Shown piece by piece: positions 21,867 to 32,405 of a stretch of 64,000 nt of DNA. The stretch is from Bombyx mori (taxonomy: Eukaryota; Arthropoda; Insecta; Lepidoptera; Bombycidae). The DNA lies in contig NC_085128.1 of NCBI RefSeq assembly GCF_030269925.1, positions 10,108,501 through 10,172,500 on the forward strand. Direction: 5' to 3'. Position numbers and translations under genes: made by a program. Within the stretch, counting starts at the first letter, position 1; each line of letters begins with the position of its first letter. The notes under the pieces are model-generated. The model did not search any database. It saw only the letters and a list, made by a program, of their open reading frames with translations, and was not told the origin of the DNA.

Positions 21867-23258
21867 AAGTAAATAATAAGCTTACGTTTGGTCTGCCGAA
21901 TACCCTTAAATAATTTCAACATATCATTTTTCTAAGTATCATTTGGCTTAGATTCATTTTCCGTAAAATTGATATTGTGTCACAACTATAAGAGATTTTT
22001 CGATTTTTTACATTTAAAATTGATCACATTTACTATATCTGTAACATGTCAGTGTACCATAACATGTTACGATACATTTTTTGCAGCTTAATGACTTTAT
22101 AAGTCACTAAAATAGGGTGACTTAGAAGACCTTAACAAGCTGTTGTTAAGTAATTTTATGAAATTTCAAATATTTTTCTTTCCCAATATTTTATATGTTT
22201 GTTATGTACTGTGTTTCGTCTGTAAACTTGCTAAAAGTGGAGAATATGAAAATAAACTTTAGTTACTAGAAACTAGTTAGACAAGATAAAGTATATAGAT
22301 TCTATTACCACATTTAGTTAATATCGAAGTTCGGAATGGAATAGATCCCTATTCTTCAATCGAAACGTATGATTGCTTTACGCAGATACCGGCTGTATAT
22401 ATTACCGACCAGTAAGGCGAGTATGAATATTCAAGACGTACGTAAAGCCGATCGAATACGACTTATTTTGTATGAAAAGTAGTGGAAATATTTTTCAGGA
22501 ATAACAGAAATGAGCTTTTTACTCTAGTGACCTTTCGACGGGTATCATAAATATTTACATTTTGTTCGTGCTCACAGATTTTAGGATGCTCATAGAGGCG
22601 CATTTCAAATTTTCATACAAAATCTATTTTGATCACTGCACCTTTATTTTACTGACGTCTTCAATATTAATACTCGCCTTGTTGACCACGCGTCCAAAAC
22701 ATGTCCTACCATAATTATTCATATTCAAAATTTGCCGAGATTTGTTTTTGTTGCTTTAAAAAACACAAGAGCCTTCTTATATCTATCTATTCCAATATAT
22801 TCAGAATAATGTTCAAAGGATTATTTTAAAATTTACTTGTATCCAGGAACACTAGTGATTGGTTTAAATCGTCCAATCGCCAACTAATATGTAATGGCGT
22901 ATACTAATAAAGAGACAACGGCTTAACAAAAGTTTTTCTTGTGCATGCAACGGTTTTAAATTTTTTTCGTATCATTTAAAGTTGCTACATTGATTTACGT
23001 TTAGGGCTTTTGAAAATTAAAAGTATTTTTCCAAAAAGTGTTCCCAGAAAAAAATGTTAACTCTTCAATGTGCGTCAAATATGGGCCTGCAAAAGTTTTC
23101 ATAGATATGAAAGTACTTTTCCTGATTCATCCGTTTCCCCTTCGAATAGTTTTCTTCCTTGGGGCGCTTTAATTAAACTGAAGTTCGTTTGAAAACACCA
23201 GGTGCTGCTCCGGTTACACTTCAGTTTTTGAAGGTTCTGTTGTTGATCGTGGTAAATG
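21867..23258. other. AT-rich sequence, nothing recognised
   Basis: Long A/T-rich tract without recognised repeat ends, coding pattern or RNA gene. Confidence 0.4.
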
Positions 23259-23530
23259 TAATCACTGGTCGTAGGACCTCTTGTGAGTCTGCACGAGTAG
23301 GTACCACCACCCCGGCTATTTCTGCCGTGAAGCAGTAGTGCGTTTCGGTTTGAAGGGCGGGGCAACCGTTGTAACTAACTACATATACTGAGACCTTAGA
23401 ACTTATATCTCAAGGTGGGTGGGGCATTTAATTTGTAGACGTTTATGGGCTCCAGTAATCACTTAACACCATGTGGGCTGTGAGCTCGTCCAACCATCTA
23501 AGCAATAAAAAAATAAAAATAAAAAAAATG
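23259..23530 (+). mobile_element. Bm1-type SINE, 5'-truncated
   Basis: Short-form plus-strand copy starting ACTGGTCGTAGGACC and ending in an A-rich tail (AATAAAAAAATAAAAATAAA). Confidence 0.85.
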
Positions 23531-24849
23531 TTTTTTTTTTCAAGTGCAGTAAAACAATTTAGACTCTGTTGTTATTTCGTCTTCACACACAGTTTGCTCA
23601 TTTGAGTTAATAAAAGGTCCAGTCGTTGTAGTTAAGGGAATGTCTATGTCTTATTATACCATCAACTTACAATACCAGACGAGTTACAATAGGACTAATT
23701 AAGAGCGTAGTGCTCGCTCCCGCCCTTTTCAATTAACTGTTATTTTGCAAAAAGCATACACAAATATAAAAATATCGATTTTCGTTGAGTTTATTTCTTC
23801 GATTCGTCTCAGGATTGCAGCTCTTTTTGGAAATGGCGATATAATTTATTCTCACTTTCGGTGAGGATGACATTGATATTTAAATTTGGACGTGAGATTA
23901 AATTAACTAAACTAATAATTAAAAAACGTTGGTTTTAATTTATTGTTCATTATTTTCTTATAATAAATTAGGTTTTTCTTAATCCTAACTATTTAGATTA
24001 ATATAAACATATGCACGGAACTGGAATACAATTAGCAAGGTTTCAGTTAAACTAATGATGAAATTTCTACCACATGCAGCTAGGTAAACCAAGGAAGCCA
24101 TTTCTATTGGAAAACTTAGTGCATTCAAGTAGGTTACCGGTAAAGTTTATCGAATTATAATTGAATCAACATTTTCCGATTGAAAATGGCTGCGTTCGGA
24201 TCAATTTATATTCTAAATTGACTTGAAATACAATTCAATTCACATCTACAGCTTGTTTTCCAGGAAATAATGAATTCGTCTTACGTTTGTAGTTTCAATT
24301 AAGTACGATGATTGTGGAAGTTGAATATTAAAAGGAATTAATTCGAACGGTAAGTTATTTAAGGCGTCAAACACAATGGATCAAAGGTGAAGTCAATTAT
24401 TTAAATCGAAATTCGTAAGACGGTAAGTTTGGCGAAAACTCGTGCCGTTTTCCATTGATTCGGATTAAATTAAATAATTTGCATGATTTCAATGTTTTTC
24501 CAATGATTTAATGTTTTTAAAATGACAATTAAAGAAAGGAGTTGCATGAGCACTGGCAATACATAGTTTCTTGAATTTGTTTCCATTCTACGAACATAAG
24601 AAATAAATTAATGGTTTTTGTATAACAATCTCAAATAAATTTATGAATGAATCGGCACACGTACTTGCTAGGTGCATATTCTTAGCAGGTACTATTTTTT
24701 CCAAATCAAGAGTGAATAGCTTTAATGATAATATGTATTTCATGGCATCTTGTAATAAAATCTAATGCGTAGAGTTTACTTTAAAAAGTTGGATAATTAC
24801 TGATGAACCTAAAACTAAAGTAGAATTTCGCAATAATAATAAAATGAAT
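23531..24849. other. AT-rich sequence, nothing recognised
   Basis: No feature that I can support. Confidence 0.4.
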
Positions 24850-25078
24850 GTAATCACTGATGTTACGGTTTATTCAAAGTCTGCTTGAGTAGGTAGTACC
24901 TGCCTATATCTTTTGCCAAATATTTATCCGTTTGCGTTTGAATGAAGGGACAACCGTTATACTTATAATCCAAATAAAATAAGGACGTTGTCCTCGTGCC
25001 TGAAGATGGGCAATGTCATTAACACTATGATGTTTTTGAGCTCCAGCACTTGTACCGTGAGATCATCAGCCAATGCGT
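24850..25078 (+). mobile_element. old Bm1-type SINE
   Basis: Blocks AGTCTGCTTGAGTAGGTAG, CCGTTTGCGTTTGAATGAAG and GGACAACCGTTATACTTATA follow Bm1 order with strong divergence. The tail is lost. Confidence 0.5.
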
Positions 25079-25483
25079 TTTTCTATTGGATTATGTCACG
25101 TTCCATCTTTGAATTTTAGATATGATTAAAGTGTTTGGTTTTCGGAACTCTGAAAGGCTGTGGATTCATAAATGGATATACATGAGGTATGTATTTTTAA
25201 TAAGCCAGTTGATCGAATGCATTATAAGGCCGGTCATTCTGTACACGTAGTTTTGGGTGTTGTACAAAAGTGTGTCACGCGAAGTTATTATTGCAGAAGT
25301 TGTTCATTGTCTCAGTGGGGATAGTAGTGTCAGGTATACTTTGGAAAGCATACGAATAGTTCTAACTTTTGTTCTAGTTTGTAATAAATATGAGCATTTC
25401 AGCCACCGGCCTTACATTAGAAATAACTTTGAAGTTAACCGAACTTTTTAACCTAGGTAGGTACTGTATATTATTTAACGGTA
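25079..25483. other. no supported feature
   Basis: One short open frame (25257-25451, plus) shows no recognisable domain. Otherwise AT-rich. Confidence 0.35.
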
Positions 25484-25906
25484 GGCAGCGGCTTGGCTCT
25501 GCCCCTGGCATTGCTGAAGTCCATGGGCTACGGTAACCCCTTACGCATATGCATACGCTCGTCTGCCCTTCTTCTTCGTCGCTTTCTTCATTGCCGAAGG
25601 TCGTGTCCCTGAAACTTGACCGTAGCCTGTCTCGTGAGCTGTTTCCATCTCGTTCGGTCCTCAGCTTCTCGAATGGCGGTTGCGACTGGCAACCCAGTTA
25701 GAGCGGTTATTTGATCACACCAACGGCTAGGTAATCGGCCGCGGGGTCTCTTTCCTTCTACTTTGCCCGTCATAATCACTTTGTCCAAGTTATCTGACTG
25801 TCGGCGGGCAATATGACCGAAGTAGCTGAGGATCCTCTGGTAACAGATTGTTGAGAGCCTGACTCGGATGCGAAGCTGATCTGCCCACAAGGGCAATAAA
25901 AAAAAA
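25484..25906 (+). mobile_element. BMC1-like LINE tail interrupted by an RTE fragment
   Basis: The tail starts at GTAGGCAGCGGCTTGG, is broken after GCTCGTCTGCCC (25568) and resumes ACAAGGGCAATAAAA at 25887. The 7-bp TCTGCCC duplicate (25562-25568 and 25880-25886) flanks the insert. Confidence 0.85.
25569..25879 (-). mobile_element. 5'-truncated RTE-clade LINE inside the BMC1 tail
   Basis: The minus strand encodes RTE C-terminal motifs: RILSYFGHIARRQSDNLDKV, MTGKVEGKRPRGRLPSRW and AEDRTRWKQL, the FGHI/GKR.RGR.P.RW signature of the clade. The reading frame runs through the insert to a stop at 25588-25590 with no internal stop. The 3' end is an AAG-like repeat (plus strand CTTCTTCTTCGTCGC). Only about 100 codons remain, so it is not functional. 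Confidence 0.8.
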
Positions 25907-26235
25907 TCTAGGGTGAACAGATTTTATTATCTATGACTTTTCTTCTAACTGCAAAATGAAGTTAGAGACGGTTGCATGATAGCTTCTTAGTCTGCCGATG
26001 TCTTTTTTAAATTGCTATGACAGGAGCGCCGTATTTATTATCGTTTCAAATTTTGACTACCTTGTAATATATTCAGGAGTGTACATTGGCTTCTTGATCG
26101 AACTATATACTACTATTATTCTTTGGTAAATTAAAAGCTTACCTGCTTGGTCCTTCTTACTGAACCTTCTTATTATATTTAACATTACTTAATAATTCAA
26201 TATATTATGTCGTTTTTGATATTATAGGTTAGGAA

Positions 26236-26502
26236 TAATAAATAAATAAATAAATATTTACTAACAATCACGCCACGTTAACTGGTCCCGTGATAAGTAA
26301 AGAACTTGTGTTACAGGTACCAGATAACGGAAATAAATGTAAGATTTTTATTATACACATACATATATTTAATATTTTAATATACATCCATAACCCTGGA
26401 AAAGACATTTATATGTATCATACAATATCTCCCCTTGACGGGATTCGAACCCGAGACCCCCTTGTGTAGTGACCATGTCACTTACCACTACACCAGACGG
26501 CG
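26236..26502 (-). mobile_element. tRNA-derived SINE, copy 1
   Basis: On the minus strand the head (26430-26502) has a Pol III A box (TGGTGTAGTGG) and B box (GGTTCGAATCC) in a tRNA-like context. A unique body follows and the 3' end is an (ATTT)n-type repeat (AATAAATAAATAAATAAATA on the plus strand). A second copy at 36.86-37.15 kb is closely similar. The microsatellite tail points to an L2/CR1/RTE-like LINE partner, not a poly(A)-type one. Confidence 0.8.
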
Positions 26503-27699
26503 TAGAATGAGTGTGAATTACCTGTATACAAATTAAGTTAGTTTCGGACTTGTATGAGAAATATAAGTATTATACATTACGATTCAACTATCGGAAAATT
26601 GGTTCTAAAGTAAATACATAAACACAATTTTATTTTTGGAATCGAAATTAGTGGCATACCCGAATATTTTGGCGGTTTCGATTGATTTTTCGTTTTTCCT
26701 TTATTGTCCCTTTCCTTTACAGGAATAACCAATTTCAGTCAATCGAAACTGTCTATCTTAACACATTTTTTTTTATAAATATCTTCTAGAGGTTTTTACA
26801 TCTCGAAGTTATGCAAACCGATTTTCGCTTATTTTTAAATTTAATTTTGTGAGATACGTTCGTCTTTGAAAACTTTTAAAAGCAGTCTAATAATTTTAGA
26901 ACTTGCCTTAGAATTCTCAGTCCTTATAATGAGTAATGTCGTTCAATAAATAAATGCCGAAAGGTTCGGCAAACGACTCAATTTATATTTCCTAAAAGAT
27001 GTTTATGTAAATATGGAAATTCTTTCATTTAAAATATTGATATTAATAATAATAATAATAATAATGTTTTTATTTCAAGTATCCATGACTCATATAAATT
27101 GTTAATAAGACTTAGACCTATGTTAGTAGTTATATTGCTTGTCTATTTCGAAAGATGCTAAACTATGTTAACTGCGCAATATTCTATTCTTCTAATAACG
27201 TAGATGCTAAGGTTAAAGGACGTCAATAGTGATTATGTAATTCAAAAAAACTGGATTGTCAACTTTGTTGTATCCCATTATTTTTCATACAACAGTTCTG
27301 TAAAATAATAATAATTAAAATTGATGTGACCTTGTGCAATCACGAAGCCCACCCAACAAAAAAAGAATCCAAACCACACCAAAAGACATCTGAGCATAAC
27401 CAAAACCACAGACTCTATAAAACTTGACTTTGGCGAAATCAAAAAGGACCGCCATTACAAAAGAAAATGAAATTAACTTTTCATAAACAAAAAACTTGAA
27501 GCACTAGCTTACGAGTATAATCAGTTCTTATGTTACGTCGTGCGTAAACCAAACATCATCCAAACATCACTAAAAATCAATTTTTAAGTTATGTTACTGT
27601 TTTTATGACTTCTAAATTACATAAGCATAGGGGAAATCTAAAAATAATAATATTATCCCTCATGGATATGAGCAATATCAGAGATATAGCCATTGTACA
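26503..27699. other. AT-rich sequence with (AAT)n repeat
   Basis: A short ATA/AAT microsatellite lies near 27045-27063. Otherwise nothing that I recognise. Confidence 0.4.
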
Positions 27700-27935
27700 T
27701 TAAAGAAAGGCATAGTGCGTGCAAAGCACCGAACTTTATTCAAAAGCCGGATGGTATGTGATTAAAGTGAACTCTTGACAAGTATTGCGGAGTTGCGCAC
27801 TGGTTCCGGGTAGTAAGGGCTCAATTCTAGTGTGTTGACGCGTATTGCGACAGAAAAGTGGATCACTTCAATTATTGAGAGCACTCCTCATGAAACACAT
27901 GATGTAAAACACTAAGACGACCTCCGCGAACTTAG
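27700..27935 (-). pseudogene. BMC1/CR1-like LINE remnant, strongly decayed
   Basis: Plus-strand text AAGCCGGATGGTATGTG and GAGAGCACTCCTCATGAAACA matches the antisense of the intact LINE (AGCCGGATGGTACGTGGC and CAGAGCACTCCCCATGGAAC near 5.35 and 5.5 kb). It is the C-terminal region of an old relative with no open frame. Confidence 0.6.
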
Positions 27936-28635
27936 TTGTTTCAAGTAACGCTTAAGCTAATTTAATTCCATTAGAATAGAATTCCTTTTAAAATTTGTTG
28001 TGTGTTTTTATTGTAATTAATTTTGTAAAGCTAATGTGTACATTTCAAGTAATACATTCCAATTTTACTATAGTATTTTAACACTACATTTTAGGTCTAG
28101 CTCCCAAGGTTTGTGGTTTCGTGAATATATGAATCTCGGCAGTCAACCAAGTCTGTGAGTATTATTTTTGTAGTGTGGTTAAATAAAATGTGAACTGACT
28201 GAAGTTTTTTTTTACTGTGATGAGACAGGTTGTAAGCTCCAATGGTTAGGTATAACGACTTTGCGTTTTGAACGGTGTGATGGCGGTATTCTCATTGTGA
28301 TATCTGTAGGCACCCCATAGAACACCAGGAGTTTTGTCAGCTTGTTTATCCGTTTCTGAATTAAAAAGTTTCATTAATAAAGAAGTACGCAGCTTAAAAC
28401 AATTGTTTGTCGAGTTATTGAAAATATCATCACATTGTCATAAGGCTCAAAATTGAGTTGAATTACGAATTTGGAATATCGCTCTCGTCAACTTTTCCTA
28501 AAATCGCTTTTATGGTATCTTGTGTATTCTTGAATTTCGAGCTAGATATACCTTGTGTCCTGAATAACGATAATATTTATTATAGAAATGTAACTAATGA
28601 GCTGCCTATAAGAGCAAATGTTTAATGATCGTGTT
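27936..28635. other. AT-rich sequence; possible trace of SINE
   Basis: Weak Bm1-like spacing around 28210-28340 is not strong enough to call. Confidence 0.3.
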
Positions 28636-28889
28636 ACCTCGGTAACCGTACTCGTTGAACTCGGTGAAGAGTTGGACGTGCAATATAACCCATACATCAG
28701 CCCGCTGAGTTCCTCGCCGGATTTTTTTAGTGCTAGATTAGCGAAGCAGTTGCTCTTCAGTTGTTAGATTTCTTTTGGAGGCGCTCGGGCAGTCCCATCC
28801 CTCCTGGCTGAGTCTTTTCTCGCCCATCTGTCCTGGTGAAGCTGGATAAGCCTACGAGTCAACAGTAAGTCTTCATTAAAAAAAAAAAA
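28636..28889 (+). mobile_element. jockey-family 1 LINE tail
   Basis: CTCGGTAACCGTACTCG through CCCGCTGAGTTCCTCGCCGG, GGAGGCGCTCGGGCAG, CCATCCCTCCTGGCTGAG and TGTCCTGGTGAAGCTGGA to a 15-A tail matches the C-terminus and 3' UTR of the intact element at 50.4-53.8 kb. The 3' arm of structural stem 1 is lost. Confidence 0.85.
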
Positions 28890-29319
28890 AAGTAAACGTG
28901 GTTAGTTCAACCGGGTTCAATTTTCGGTAAGAGTAACTTTAAAAAAAGAGTGTTTCGTTTTTTCTTTTTTTTTTCTTACTGTGGGTAAATATGGAAATAA
29001 GGGCTTTTCGGTACTCCCAGTACGTCTTGACGGGTTGGAACGCTATTTTTGAAATAGCTTGATAGAACAGATATGGTATACTTGTAGTAAGTAGGTCGAA
29101 TATTGAACATAAAGGCGGCTACAATGAAACTCACGTTCGGGTCAACGGCCCCAGGTAACCCCACTTATGCAGTCTACCTGCACGAACTTATATAATAGAA
29201 AACATTGTTTTACGGAATGTTAAAATATTTGATTTCATTTTCTTTTAACGAAGGTGTTTCAATTCGTAGGGGTGGTACTACAGTTGTATTTTTTATGTTT
29301 AATATAAAAAAATAAACGG
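28890..29319. other. no supported feature
   Basis: Pyrimidine-rich run near 28950-28975; nothing else. Confidence 0.35.
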
Positions 29320-29520
29320 CTAACTGGTGCTGGAGAATATTGTAAGCCCCTGCTTATAGGCATCATCATCTAGCCTATTTCTGCTGTGAAGTAGTCACGT
29401 GTTCCAGTTTGAAGGTTGTGACAGACCTGCAGACCTTGTGTCTCAGGCTGGGTGGCGGTCTTCACATGGTGATGTCCACTGTCTCCGGTAACAACTTAGA
29501 ACCAGGTGGGCGTGTGCTGA
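29320..29520 (+). mobile_element. old Bm1-type SINE
   Basis: CTATTTCTGCTGTGAAGTAG, TGTCTCAGGCTGGGTGGCGG and AACCAGGTGGGC are Bm1 blocks in order, with strong divergence and loss of the tail. Confidence 0.6.
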
Positions 29521-30196
29521 AAAAAGTCTCAAATGGCAAGCCTAACCAAAATTAAAATAGCTCTTTTTTGTCTGGTGATTCTGTGGAATATTGTTATTTT
29601 TTTATTGCCAAAATTATTAAACAAAGGTATTACTAAAATGTTATTATCATCGATTCTTGATACGCGTGCTTTTTTAAACATTAATGTTGAAGTTTCAATT
29701 ACGTTGAAACATCTATTTATATGGGTAGACAGAGGTTAAGCTAATAAAAACGTGTTAGTACCGCAATAGAAATGTTATCTGCGAAGGAGAATTTAACTCA
29801 CACTTGAATTCTCTCCCACCAGAGTAACATAATTTATATAATGTGCAAAATGTACAATACAAGCAGTTTTTTTTTCATCATTTCTTTATGTGAAGTGATT
29901 TCATTTTTGATATTTTACTGATTTTTTTCTCTCTTGCATACACCTTTGACGGTGATAATGTGTTGAACCAGAAAATGCATTCTGTATACCCTATCTGATA
30001 ACTGTTCCAGGTAACCTTGAGGGTTAACTTCCAGTTTCCGGCCGGAATTACAAATTTATTTTTAATATAAATTATAAATAAATGTGGTAATACATATTTG
30101 CTTACATAAAAAAAATATTGCAAAGACATATGGAATTGCTATTAGTCTTGTTCAAATTGATTTTTATTGATTTTATGGAACATATTATTTATTTTA
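29521..30196. other. AT-rich sequence, nothing recognised
   Basis: No feature that I can support. Confidence 0.4.
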
Positions 30197-30800
30197 GGAA
30201 CTCTCCTTGCGGGCGGTCGTCGCCCGCATGGTAGAGAACCGGAGTTCGTGGGAAGCCATGGCCATGTTCTGTGACATGGTATTTGGTGAGGCTGAGGAGA
30301 GCGAAACGGAGTGATATTTCTTTTCGGCTCCTCAGCGCAGAGGGCTGTGCGGGCGCTCAGCCCCCGCTCAGCCCCCGTAGTAGCTGTCGGGTGCCGGGTG
30401 TGGGGCGCCCGATACTCGACTGTCGGTCCGGTGGTGAGACGGCGCAAGATACCTCCTGTGCGCCGCCCAAGGTCTGTCTCCCGAGACGACGTCCTTCGAG
30501 CTTTTCCCGGGGATGAAATCCCGTCCTGGTAATAGGTACCGACGAAGGCACACTTTCAGCGCGTACTATGCGGTACCGTAGGTTTCATCTAGCCGGTGTG
30601 GTGGAGCTCGATGGGGCTTAGTCGGTTCTGTGGGGCGACTGTATCGCACGCCTTTTTAAGCTGTAGTCTCTTGAGAGGAGGAGGACCTTGATCTTCCTGT
30701 TCTCCCTCTTCTTCTCTGGCGGCGCCGAAGTCCAATATAGCCCGGTCTATTACCTCTCTCGATTGGGAATCTGTAAACGGATTCACCAGCGTAAAAAAAA
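30197..30800 (+). mobile_element. 5'-truncated R1-clade LINE
   Basis: Retains the last 38 codons of ORF2, a GC-rich 3' UTR of about 480 bp and a short poly(A) at 30793-30800. The sharp rise in GC against the AT-rich flanks marks the borders. No clear target duplication. Confidence 0.65.
30198..30314 (+). pseudogene. R1-clade ORF2 C-terminal fragment
   Basis: The frame reads ELSLRAVVARMVENRSSWEA then MAMFCDMVFGEAEESETE and a stop. The DLSLPAVV...M....SWKAM..FCE pattern is the C-terminus of R1/TRAS/SART-type proteins, also seen at 54.9-55.0 kb here (LSLPGVVASMLGGDESWKAM). Only the end remains. Confidence 0.7.
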
Positions 30801-31129
30801 GGTCCAAGAATTCTTATTTATTAGCATTATAAAATGAGTTCAAGTTTAAATCTAGATAGGTATGCGGTCTTGGCTACTTCAAACTGTAACTAATTCCACA
30901 TTTTCCATTAACAGAAGTAGTATTTTACCTTATTCCGACGTCCAGCTTCAAAATTAAATATTGAGGAGTTCAAATCTATAATTCAAATAATACTCTGAAT
31001 AGACAGTCATTGTCTCATGGTACTTTACGTCGTGGTGTCAATGGGGTTTGGAAGGATAACGCTAGGTCAGTTTTTCAAATAATCTACTAATTTACATTGT
31101 CAATTTGCGTTGATTATTATTATACATTA

Positions 31130-31620
31130 AAATTTAAATAAATAATAGTTTAAAAAAACTAACAAAATACGCTTTTATAGAAAATCCAACTAAAAATAGA
31201 AAATAAATTTTAATAAATTTTAAATTAAAAATAGTGTAAGAAAAAATAATTTTATTATAAAAAAAGCGTGGGGCGCTAATAAAATATTTATAACTACTAT
31301 ATTTACTATATCTATAACTAATTGTTTTTCTATTTTTTAGTTGTATTTTCTATAAAAGCGTATTTTGTTAGTTTTTTTAAAGTATTATTTATTTTTCATT
31401 TTTTAGTAGAATTTCAATTGTTTCAATTTTTTTTTGCATTTTTTTTTAAATATTGAATTGTCATCGGTCCCTAATAAGTATACAAAATTTCGAGTTAATC
31501 CGACGTTTTGAAGGGGGTCAAATTAATATAATTCAAAGATTCCGTTACAAACATTCATACGTATGAAGCTAATAAAAGCGTATTAAAAAATGAGTAATCG
31601 AAGCGTTAACTACAAAAGTG
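31130..31620. repeat. fold-back arrangement of an unclassified dispersed repeat
   Basis: About 64 bp at 31141-31204 is the near-perfect inverse of 31326-31389 (shared core TCTATAAAAGCGTATTTTG). Both arms are homologous to the single plus-strand copy at 48.78-49.10 kb; the left arm is its 5' part inverted and the right piece continues to GAAGCTAATAAAAGCGTATT. The segment can form a long hairpin. Confidence 0.65.
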
Positions 31621-31918
31621 CAGTTCCGCTAAAATATTTCCATTTACATTTTACATTTACATAAAGTTTTCAGCCAGCTCGCCGATATGCAGGGTTCCGC
31701 ACGGCTGCACCTAGCTTATTCGGACATTCAATTTATGTTAATTCCACACAACTGGTCGACATAACGTGATTCAACTTTGTTTTTCTTGCGAAAAGGAAAA
31801 TTTTGCCGCGCTACGTTTGTTCAAATGTAATTTGATTTGTAATTTTGTAAAAAAATCTTTAAAACAACATTTCAGCTTAATTTTAGCTGTAGTATCATAC
31901 ATATTATTATGTAGTCAT
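31621..31918. other. AT-rich sequence, nothing recognised
   Basis: No feature that I can support. Confidence 0.35.
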
Positions 31919-32405
31919 ATAACATAATACGTTTTTATTTTTTTTATGATTGAAGGATTACTGGTGGCCCGGAGGCCTTTCCAGTTTCACCAGGACAGGT
32001 GGGCGAGCAAAGGCTCAGCCAGGAGGGGTGGGATTTGCTAACAGCTACCCGAGCGCCTCCGAAGGAGACCTAACAGCTCAAGAGTAGCTGCTTCGCGAAT
32101 TAATCTACTACCGGATCGGAATCGCCATCCGCTGAGAAGATCCGGCGAGAAACTCAGCGAGCTGATTCATGGGTTAGGTTGCACGGCGAACTCTTTGTCG
32201 AGTTCGACGAGTACGGTTACCGAGGTCCCTAACCCTGCTCCCAGTGTTAGAGCTGAAGGCATCTAATGCAAAGGTTATTGGATCTGATCCGTAAGGACGT
32301 GTCTAGGGCGTCGACGGTGACTGGCTCCTGCGTGATCAGGATTCGGGGAGTAGTCAGTGGCGGCAACGATAAGGCGATTATCATGACGCATAGATAACAT
32401 AATAC
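31919..32405 (-). mobile_element. jockey-family 1 LINE tail with 12-bp target duplication
   Basis: ATAACATAATAC occurs at 31919-31930 and 32394-32405. Between them the minus strand carries the end of ORF2 (matching 53.26 kb onward: HDNRLIVAA to the basic C-terminus) and the full 3' UTR to AATCATAAAAAAA. The insertion is 5'-truncated and fairly young. The pseudoknot elements are intact in stem 2 and 7 bp in stem 1. Confidence 0.9.
32111..32159 (-). promoter_or_regulatory. 3' UTR pseudoknot candidate, jockey family 1
   Basis: On the minus strand CGCTGAG (32153-32159) pairs with CTCAGCG (32130-32136), and CCGGATC in the loop (32139-32145) pairs with GATCCGG (32111-32117). Spacing equals that of the 53.5 kb copy. 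Confidence 0.55.

Noticed and set aside
26430..26502. tRNA-like sequence on the minus strand
   Set aside because: Pol III boxes are present, but the sequence continues into a SINE body with an (ATTT)n end and has a sister copy at 37.1 kb; it is a SINE head, not a tRNA gene.
29533..29739. 68-codon plus-strand frame with hydrophobic N-terminus
   Set aside because: Could suggest a membrane segment, but it lies in AT-rich DNA without any supporting context.
30797..30830. possible target duplication for the R1-clade copy (TTATTTATT near 30184 and 30818)
   Set aside because: The second copy is not adjacent to the poly(A); A/T-rich chance match.
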